From an uncultured Bacteroidaceae bacterium (lineage in GTDB: Bacteria; Bacteroidota; Bacteroidia; Bacteroidales; Bacteroidaceae), in the NCBI GenBank assembly GCA_904501945.1, contig CAJGCU010000072.1, forward strand, positions 1-13,071: a stretch of 13,071 nt of DNA. Reading direction: 5' to 3'. The translations under genes and the position numbers were made by a program. The notes under the pieces were generated by a model. The model searched no databases, was not told the origin of the DNA, and saw nothing but the letters and a program-made list of their open reading frames with translations. Below, piece after piece: positions 5,933 through 13,071 of the stretch (position 1 is its first letter; each line of letters starts with the position of its first letter).

Positions 5933-8218
5933 ATGATCAAATTCCATTTCGGAGAAAAGGCAATTTTCAGTTTCCTTTTCCTGTCTATCAGTTCATCTTT
6001 CATGATGGCGCAGACTGAGTATCAAGAAGATACTCTACAAAATTCAGTAATTCATCTCGACGAGGTTCAAGTCATCTCCACCCGTGCCGGAGAGAAATCC
6101 CCTATTGCCCACACACAGGTGAGCAAGGAGCAGATTGAAAGCCTCAACTCAGGAAAAGACCTCCCTTTCCTTCTGTCGACAACTCCCAGCGTGACCATCA
6201 CCAGCGATGCGGGCAATGGCGTGGGATATACTACTGTCAGAGTGCGCGGTGTTGACCCTAGCCGCGTCAATGTCACTGCCAATGGCATTCCCATGAATGA
6301 TGCGGAAAGCTCGCAAGTGTTCTGGGTTAATCTTCCCGACTTCGCTTCAAGCGCCGAGAGCATACAGATTCAGCGCGGAGCCGGCACTTCGACCAACGGA
6401 GCCGGTGCTTTTGGAGCCTCTGTGAACATCCAGATGTCAAAGCCCAGCACAAAACCTTACTTTGGCATAGACTTGGCTGCGGGCTCATACGGTACCAATA
6501 AGGAAACCATCACATTCGGAACAGGGCTGCTGGGCAATCACTGGAGCGTGCAAGGAAGGCTTTCCCACATCGGCAGCGACGGCTACATTGACCGTGCTTC
6601 CGTCGGGCTCAACTCTTACTTCCTGCAAGCTAGCTACAACAGCACAAACACAGCCATCAAGTTCATCACCTTCAACGGGAAGGAGAAGACTTACCATGCG
6701 TGGAACTACACCAGCAAATACGAGCAGGAACTTTATGGCAGAACCTACAACTCATGCGGAGAGTACTACGATGAAGACGGGAATCGCCATTACTACAAGA
6801 ACCAGACAGACAACTATCACCAGCAGAATTATCAGCTGCTGTGGAACCAGAGGCTGCATAACACTCTGAACTTCAATGTCGGACTGCACTACACGAAGGG
6901 GCAAGGGTATTATGAGCAATACAAAGCCAACAAAAAGCTCTACACATTCAACCTCGGACAGGCTGGAGACTTTGACACGAAGGGAGATGTTATCAACCAG
7001 AAGAAGATGGATAACGATTTCTATGGGTTCATTGCCTCGCTTAACTATGACAACGGAGATAATCTGACCGCATCATTAGGAGGCGGATGGAACAACTACG
7101 AAGGGCAGCACTTCGGCAAAGTGCTCTGGGCAAGCAATGCTTACGTGCCTGTTGACTTTACCTACTACGACAACGATGCCCGGAAAAATGACGGAAACAT
7201 CTATGCCAAGGCTAACTATGAATTTCTGAAGGGCATAAACGCTTTTGCCGACCTGCAATATCGACACACCGGCATTCGCATGGACGGTCCGACAGACGAC
7301 TACGACGACAACTGCCAGCAAATCAGCTACGGGCAGCACTTCAGCTATGACTTTCTCAATCCCAAGTTCGGACTTTTCTGGGAAATCAATAAATATAATA
7401 ATGTGTATGCTTCCCTCTCCATTTCCCACAAAGAGCCTACCCGAAACGACTATGAAGACAACATCGGGAAAAACCTGAAAGCGGAAAAACTGCAAGACTG
7501 GGAATTGGGCTACAAGTATCAGAGCCCTACATTCACGGCAGGAGCGAACCTCTACCTGATGAACTACACCAACCAGTTTGTGCTGACTGGACAACTGAAC
7601 GATATTGGCGAAATGACTGCTACCAACGACAACAGCGGAAAATCCTACCGCGCTGGAATCGAGCTGGAAGCATCTTTCAAACCTGCCGACTGGTTCCAGT
7701 GGGACATGAATGCCACGTTCAGCCGCAATCGCAACAAAGACTGGACAGTAAGAGCGACGCAAGAGGGGTCTTGGGATGACCAGGGTGCGCTCAATCTGGG
7801 CGACACCAGGACTTCTTTCTCTCCAGAAACCATCTTCAACAACATTCTCACTTTCAACTGGAAAGGCTGGAAAGCACAGCTCTTGAGTCAGTACATCGGC
7901 GAACAATACATGACCAATACAGGTTTCCGCTATGCCAAGGTGGGAGATGAACAGATAAAGATGACACTCAGCGACCACTTCACCAACAACCTTGACTTGT
8001 CGTACACGTTCAAGACAAAGAGCATCAAGCAAATAACGGCTGGCATCACGCTCTACAACCTCACATCGCTCAAGTATGACAACAATGGATGGGCTTACTG
8101 CGAAATTGGCAAAGACCAGAATGGCAATGCCTACGCATGGACCACAGACCTCTATGAAAGCGGATTTGCTCCACAAGCGCCCTTCCATTTCACAGCAAGG
8201 CTATCACTCAAATTCTAA
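5933..8218 (+). CDS. TonB-dependent outer-membrane receptor, probable thiamine receptor
   Basis: This encodes 761 residues with a signal peptide (cut near residue 26, after FMMA). A possible TonB box (LDEVQVIST, residues 42-50) leads into a plug domain (about 55-170) holding the motif TVRVRGVDPSRVNVTANGIP and the plug end SIQIQRGAGTSTNGAGAFG. The rest is a 22-strand barrel ending in Phe761 (ARLSLKF), the usual outer-membrane insertion signal. It lacks the carboxypeptidase-like N-terminal domain of SusC proteins and has no SusD partner, so it fits vitamin or cofactor receptors. Substrate assignment to thiamine or its phosphates is inferred from the TPP riboswitch upstream and pnuT-thiN downstream, the arrangement known in Bacteroides. 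It would pass the vitamin to the periplasm using TonB energy. Confidence 0.9.
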   Translation: MIKFHFGEKAIFSFLFLSISSSFMMAQTEYQEDTLQNSVIHLDEVQVISTRAGEKSPIAHTQVSKEQIESLNSGKDLPFLLSTTPSVTITSDAGNGVGYTTVRVRGVDPSRVNVTANGIPMNDAESSQVFWVNLPDFASSAESIQIQRGAGTSTNGAGAFGASVNIQMSKPSTKPYFGIDLAAGSYGTNKETITFGTGLLGNHWSVQGRLSHIGSDGYIDRASVGLNSYFLQASYNSTNTAIKFITFNGKEKTYHAWNYTSKYEQELYGRTYNSCGEYYDEDGNRHYYKNQTDNYHQQNYQLLWNQRLHNTLNFNVGLHYTKGQGYYEQYKANKKLYTFNLGQAGDFDTKGDVINQKKMDNDFYGFIASLNYDNGDNLTASLGGGWNNYEGQHFGKVLWASNAYVPVDFTYYDNDARKNDGNIYAKANYEFLKGINAFADLQYRHTGIRMDGPTDDYDDNCQQISYGQHFSYDFLNPKFGLFWEINKYNNVYASLSISHKEPTRNDYEDNIGKNLKAEKLQDWELGYKYQSPTFTAGANLYLMNYTNQFVLTGQLNDIGEMTATNDNSGKSYRAGIELEASFKPADWFQWDMNATFSRNRNKDWTVRATQEGSWDDQGALNLGDTRTSFSPETIFNNILTFNWKGWKAQLLSQYIGEQYMTNTGFRYAKVGDEQIKMTLSDHFTNNLDLSYTFKTKSIKQITAGITLYNLTSLKYDNNGWAYCEIGKDQNGNAYAWTTDLYESGFAPQAPFHFTARLSLKF

Positions 8219-8291
8219 CACGATTCAAGATTGTGCTTTATCAGGTTGCACACGAATAAGTTAGAACAAAAAGATACTGTTTGAAAGAAAT

Positions 8292-8891
8292 ATGCAAGAC
8301 TATATTATCAGCAACTGGATAGAGATACTCGGTGTCATCACAGGACTCGTCTATCTCTACCAAGAAATTAAAGCAAGCATCTACATGTGGATTACTGGCA
8401 TCATCATGCCAGTAATCTCCCTGTTTGTCTATTACGAGGTGGGGCTCTATGCCGACTTTGGCATCAACATCTACTACTGCCTAGCTTCCATCTACGGCAT
8501 TATCGTCTGGCTATACGGCAAGAAAAAAGACGAAAAAGAATTGCCCATCACCCGAATGCCACGCAAGAAATGCTTACCACTTGCCATTTGTTTTGCTGCT
8601 TGCTTCATCGGCATTAGCTTCATCCTGCGAACCTACACAGACAGCAATGTCCCATGGTGGGACAGTCTCACCACATCCCTGTCCATCATTGCCATGTGGA
8701 TGTTAGCACGTAAATGGATTGAACAATGGTGGGTTTGGATTGCAGTCGATGTCATCAGTTCCGGACTCTACACCTTCAAAGGCATCTACCTTTATGCTGC
8801 ACTCTATATGCTTTATGCCATTATTGCTATCTACGGATATTACAAATGGAAAGAGCTCATGAAGGCAAACAACGTGACAACGAAACTGTAA
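8292..8891 (+). CDS. pnuT: PnuC-family thiamine transporter PnuT
   Basis: This encodes a 199-residue inner-membrane protein with about seven hydrophobic segments. Family marks include GLVYLYQEIKASIYMWITGI near the N-terminus, DSLTTSLSIIAMWMLARKWIEQWW (residues 124-147) and DVISSGLYTFKGIYLYAALY (153-172), which are characteristic of PnuC-like vitamin facilitators. PnuT members move thiamine down its gradient, and intracellular pyrophosphorylation traps it. It follows the receptor by 73 bases with no clear promoter or terminator between them, and precedes the thiamine pyrophosphokinase by 13 bases, so the three genes form one operon. PnuC homologues for nicotinamide riboside look similar; the riboswitch and kinase decide for thiamine. 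Confidence 0.9.
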   Translation: MQDYIISNWIEILGVITGLVYLYQEIKASIYMWITGIIMPVISLFVYYEVGLYADFGINIYYCLASIYGIIVWLYGKKKDEKELPITRMPRKKCLPLAICFAACFIGISFILRTYTDSNVPWWDSLTTSLSIIAMWMLARKWIEQWWVWIAVDVISSGLYTFKGIYLYAALYMLYAIIAIYGYYKWKELMKANNVTTKL

Positions 8892-8904
8892 GAAATTCAA
8901 GACG

Positions 8905-9549
8905 ATGCAACAAAAACAAGGAAGTAAGACATACGACTGTGTCATTCTCGCGGCAGGTGATTACCCCAGCCACTCCATTCCTCTTTCTATTTTGAGAGAT
9001 GCAACACACGTCATCTGCTGCGATAGCGCAGCAGCAACATATATCGGCAAAGGACATACCCCATTCGCCATCGTGGGCGACGGCGATTCACTACCCTCTC
9101 ACATCAAGGAGCAGTATGCCCATCTCATCCACACGGTCGAAGAACAAGAGTACAACGACTTGACCAAAGCCACACAATTTGCTATCAGCCAAGGTTTCCG
9201 TTCAATTGCCTACATCGGATGTACGGGTCTGCGCGAAGACCATACGTTGGGAAACATCTCTCTCATGGGATTCTATCTGCAAAAGTTCAACATTCAACCC
9301 ACCATGTACACCGACCACGGTACTTTCACACCTGCCTGCGGAACTCAGACCTTCCCGTCCTTCCCACGCCAGCAAGTTTCCATCTTCCGTGTCACAGGTT
9401 CTGTCCTCACTTCCGAACAGCTTCGGTGGGATTCCTATCCGTACACGCAACTCTGGCAAGGCACACTCAACGAATCACTGGAGAACCAATTCACACTCCA
9501 CTCTGATGGTCTCTACATTGTATTTCAGACATACGAGGAACATCATTGA
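8905..9549 (+). CDS. thiN: Thiamine pyrophosphokinase
   Basis: This encodes a 214-residue cytoplasmic enzyme that transfers pyrophosphate from ATP to thiamine, giving TPP and AMP. Family motifs are in order: VICCDSAAATYI (residues 36-47), VGDGDS (57-62, acidic metal and ATP site), NDLTKA (84-89), and GLREDHTLGN (108-117), which corresponds to the usual G-R-DH-L-N. The C-terminal beta-sandwich part (about 135-210) binds thiamine. The length is normal for bacterial ThiN. The ATG at 8905 lies 13 bases after pnuT, consistent with translational coupling. Together with the receptor and PnuT it completes a route from external thiamine to TPP, which feeds back on the riboswitch. Confidence 0.93.
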   Translation: MQQKQGSKTYDCVILAAGDYPSHSIPLSILRDATHVICCDSAAATYIGKGHTPFAIVGDGDSLPSHIKEQYAHLIHTVEEQEYNDLTKATQFAISQGFRSIAYIGCTGLREDHTLGNISLMGFYLQKFNIQPTMYTDHGTFTPACGTQTFPSFPRQQVSIFRVTGSVLTSEQLRWDSYPYTQLWQGTLNESLENQFTLHSDGLYIVFQTYEEHH

Positions 9550-9612
9550 GTCTAAAGAATTGCCCTTAAATAGCACTCCTTACAAAACCCCAAATTGACT
9601 GAACTGCATACG

Positions 9613-9683
9613 AAAAAAAACGCACCCCTCGGATTCCATGTATCGGACCCGAGGGGTGCGGCATATCGTACCCGAGGGATGCG
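9613..9683 (-). terminator. Minus-strand intrinsic terminator with a duplicated upstream arm
   Basis: CGCACCCCTCGG (9621-9632) and CCGAGGGGTGCG (9649-9660) form a perfect 12-bp stem with a 16-base loop. Read on the minus strand, it is followed directly by eight T (9620-9613), a textbook intrinsic terminator; on the plus strand there is no T-run. A second, near-identical copy of the 9649-9660 arm lies at 9672-9683 (CCGAGGGATGCG), within an imperfect 21-bp direct repeat (9640-9660 and 9663-9683). No minus-strand gene lies just upstream in that direction. It may instead serve as the 3' stem of the thiamine operon mRNA. Confidence 0.65.
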
Positions 9684-9956
9684 CTCGAATAACAAAAATA
9701 ATCCTTATCCCTCTGCCCCACCTTTCCCTGCCGACAAGACAATTCTTTAGCAGATGGGGCGCTTTCCACCAATACACCTGAAAAAGTTACAGATTATCAT
9801 TTTTTAGAATGCCTGCCCTTAAAATCCGTTCAACTGATAACTTTGCCAGAAGCACTCTAATACAATATTTCTCCATTTTCAAAGATATTTTACTATTACA
9901 GGGCATAGATAGGGGAAAGTTCCTTAAATTATTTCTAAAAAGAACAAAAAAAGATG

Positions 9957-9964
9957 TAACTTTG
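9957..9964 (+). promoter_or_regulatory. -7 element for the EFR1-type / ABC-F gene pair
   Basis: TAACTTTG at 9957-9964 matches TAnnTTTG and lies 44 bases before the ATG at 10009. The expected -33 position holds only TTTC (9932-9935), so the promoter is called from the -7 element alone. Confidence 0.5.
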
Positions 9965-10008
9965 TAACTTCTGCAAAAAAATAAGCAGATTCTAATAACA
10001 GTACCCCA

Positions 10009-10699
10009 ATGATATATTGCTTTTCTGGAACAGGCAACAGCCAATGGGTTGCCGACAAACTACAAGGATTGATGAACGATGACGCAGACTTGTTTGGCAT
10101 CGTCTTTCCCGTATATGCATGGGGCATTCCCAAGGTGGTGGAATCTTACATCAAGGAACATCAGAAAGACATCAAATCTGCAAAATACGTGTGGGCTGTC
10201 ATGACCTGTGGCGACGACATGGGCTATGCTGACACCATCCTGTCGCAGTTGATGGGACGCCCATTAGATGCCGTCTTTTCTGTCCACATGCCCAACACCT
10301 ACGTATGTCTGCCTGGCTTCGATGTGGACAAGGACGAAGTGGCAACGGCCAAAGTACAGAAAACTTTGCAGCAATTGCCAGTCATTGCAGAGAGCATCAA
10401 GCAACGTGAGACAAAGACTGAAGTGTGCCGCGGCAAAATGGCATGGATGAAGACCTATGTGCTCCGTCCGCTTTTCAACCGTTTCCTCGTTACCGACAAG
10501 TATTTCTTTACCAACAAGAACTGCATCCAATGCAAACGCTGTGTACGCACGTGTCCATTGGGCAATATTACAACCAACGAAAAAGGGAATATCGTATGGA
10601 AGCACGAGAACTGTACAGGCTGCCTGCGTTGCTACCACCGATGTCCCAGCCATGCCATCCACTTTGGCAAATTCACCAAAAACAAAGGACAAAAAATTC

Positions 10700-10713
<14 letters not shown>
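10009..10713 (+). CDS. EFR1-type flavodoxin-ferredoxin protein
   Basis: This encodes a 234-residue cytoplasmic redox protein. The N-terminal half is flavodoxin-like, with the FMN phosphate loop FSGTGNSQWVA (residues 5-15) and a second typical segment PVYAWGIPKVV (34-44). The C-terminal part has two 4Fe-4S ferredoxin motifs: Cys172, 175, 178, 182 and Cys202, 205, 208, 212, each followed by Pro. This architecture is the EFR1 (flavodoxin plus ferredoxin) family, presumed to shuttle electrons between FMN and iron-sulfur clusters; partners are generally unknown. It starts at the ATG at 10009, immediately with MIYCFSGTGNS, so there is no signal peptide. Its 3' end overlaps the ABC-F gene by 14 bases. 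Confidence 0.9.
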
Positions 10714-12652
<1,939 letters not shown>

Positions 12653-12773
12653 CCATATAACAATTGAGATTCTCCATCTATACACACAGTGAAAGTATAG
12701 AGCCCCGTTAGAACTACTTTTTTGCGACTTCACAAGAGAAGAAAGGATTTTTATCAAAAAAACATCTAAAAGT

Positions 12774-12804
12774 TTTGCCATTTCAGGTAAAAGTGCTACC
12801 TTTG
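12774..12804 (+). promoter_or_regulatory. Promoter of the tRNA genes
   Basis: TTTG at 12774-12777 and TACCTTTG at 12797-12804 (followed by C) are 19 bases apart, one of the best promoter matches in the window. It lies about 50 bases before the tRNA-Met gene. Confidence 0.75.
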
Positions 12805-12854
12805 CACTCGCAACGGAGAAAGGTCGTTTCTTTGATGTTGCAGACACTTAACAT

Positions 12855-12927
12855 CGCGGGGTGGAGCAGTTGGTAGCTCGCCAGGCTCATAACCTGGAGG
12901 TCGCCCGTTCGAGTCGGACCCCCGCAA
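12855..12927 (+). tRNA. Initiator tRNA-Met (CAU)
   Basis: This 73-base tRNA folds with acceptor CGCGGGG/CCCCGCA, D stem GAGC/GCTC, anticodon stem CCAGG/CCTGG around loop CTCATAA (anticodon CAT at 12888-12890) and T loop TTCGAGT. The C1-A72 mismatch and the A11-T24 pair mark it as the initiator form. The anticodon stem has two of the three G-C pairs usually next to the loop. The T stem GCCCG/CGGAC has one C-A mismatch (12904 against 12918). CCA is not encoded (CTA follows). Confidence 0.92.
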
Positions 12928-12932
12928 CTAAG

Positions 12933-12962
12933 AAAAGAAGTTCTGCATGAACTTCTTTTTTT
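12933..12962 (+). terminator. Hairpin with T-run between the two tRNA genes
   Basis: AAAAGAAGTTC (12933-12943) pairs with GAACTTCTTTT (12949-12959) around the loop TGCAT, and the T-run reaches 12962. It has the form of an intrinsic terminator after tRNA-Met, yet tRNA-Leu begins only 14 bases later with no promoter of its own visible in the gap. Confidence 0.65.
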
Positions 12963-12976
12963 GAACCAAGCAATGC

Positions 12977-13060
12977 GCCGAAATGGTGGAATGGTAGACA
13001 CGAGGGACTTAAAATCCCTTGGGCATTGCGCCCGTGCGGGTTCGAGTCCCGCTTCCGGCA
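12977..13060 (+). tRNA. tRNA-Leu (UAA)
   Basis: This 84-base class II tRNA has loop CTTAAAA with anticodon TAA at 13010-13012, a long variable arm (GGGC/GCCC stem near 13021-13033), T loop TTCGAGT and discriminator A73. The acceptor GCCGAAA/TTCCGGC pairs except for an A-C at position 5-68 (12981 against 13055). CCA is not encoded. It decodes UUA codons. Confidence 0.92.
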
Positions 13061-13071
13061 CTTGCAAGCAA

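Larger units (their letters stand above)
9550..10008. other. Non-coding region between thiamine operon and EFR1-type gene
   Basis: These 459 bases hold no credible gene. Short frames on both strands (up to 85 codons) have no domain or start support. The stretch contains the hairpin/direct repeat at 9613-9683, a second -7-like TAACTTTG at 9838-9845 on plus, a minus-strand TATCTTTG at 9887-9880, and the likely promoter of the next gene at 9957-9964. The section 9780-9960 is A/T-rich. Confidence 0.6.

Noticed and set aside
7076..8188. 370-codon minus-strand frame inside the receptor gene
   Set aside because: It is antisense to a well-supported TonB-dependent receptor, with no domain or promoter of its own.
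9566..9777. Two short minus-strand frames of 65-68 codons
   Set aside because: They run through the terminator hairpin and direct repeat, lack a domain, and are better explained as non-coding repeat sequence.
9787..10044. 85-codon minus-strand frame
   Set aside because: It is A/T-rich intergenic sequence overlapping the promoter and start of the EFR1-type gene, with no coding signal.
10457..10699. In-frame upstream extension of the ABC-F gene
   Set aside because: It overlaps the ferredoxin motifs of the EFR1-type protein in another frame and shows no ABC-F features; the family N-terminus begins at 10700.
12678..12700. Weak CTATAC/GTATAG hairpin after the ABC-F gene
   Set aside because: It has only six A/T-rich pairs with an 11-base loop and no adjacent T-run; too weak to call a terminator.

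Overview
The window looks like chromosomal DNA of a Bacteroidales bacterium, most likely Prevotella or a close relative. The reasons are the recurrent Bacteroidetes-type promoters (TTTG, about 19-21 bases, TAnnTTTG), the weak or absent Shine-Dalgarno sequences, a TonB-dependent receptor ending in Phe, Bacteroidetes HU-like proteins of the HU-related (HU-HIG) type, an M13 lipoprotein peptidase, and tRNA genes without encoded CCA. The species assignment is inference.

Layout. (1) 1-1700: a G+C-rich unit with a non-coding leader that holds nested inverted repeats, a promoter at about 179-210, two HU-like DNA-binding protein genes and a small two-helix membrane protein gene. The second HU-like gene is broken by a one-base frameshift near 831. 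(2) 1727-2769: a well-formed promoter, a YhaM-like HD/OB-fold nuclease gene, seven copies of a 7-bp tandem repeat and a long hairpin. (3) 2786-5620, minus strand: an M13-family metallopeptidase lipoprotein with its own promoter and intrinsic terminator, then a small secreted protein of unknown function with its own promoter. (4) 5766-9549, plus strand: a thiamine salvage operon made of promoter, TPP riboswitch, TonB-dependent outer-membrane receptor, PnuC-type inner-membrane transporter (PnuT) and thiamine pyrophosphokinase. Together these would carry thiamine across both membranes and convert it to TPP, which then represses the operon through the riboswitch. (5) 9550-10008: a non-coding region with a repeat and a hairpin that acts as an intrinsic terminator only when read on the minus strand. 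(6) 10009-12652: a flavodoxin/ferredoxin fusion of the EFR1 type overlapping by 14 bases a two-domain ABC-F ATPase. (7) 12774-13060: promoter, initiator tRNA-Met, a hairpin with a T-run, and tRNA-Leu(UAA).

Most of the window is ordinary housekeeping and salvage content. The items most worth checking are the frameshift in the second HU-like gene, the minus-strand terminator at 9613-9683 with two competing upstream arms, the alternative pairings downstream of the TPP aptamer, the co-directional overlap of the EFR1-type and ABC-F genes, and the single A-C stem mismatch in each tRNA. I see no phage, insertion sequence, CRISPR array or clear defence system.
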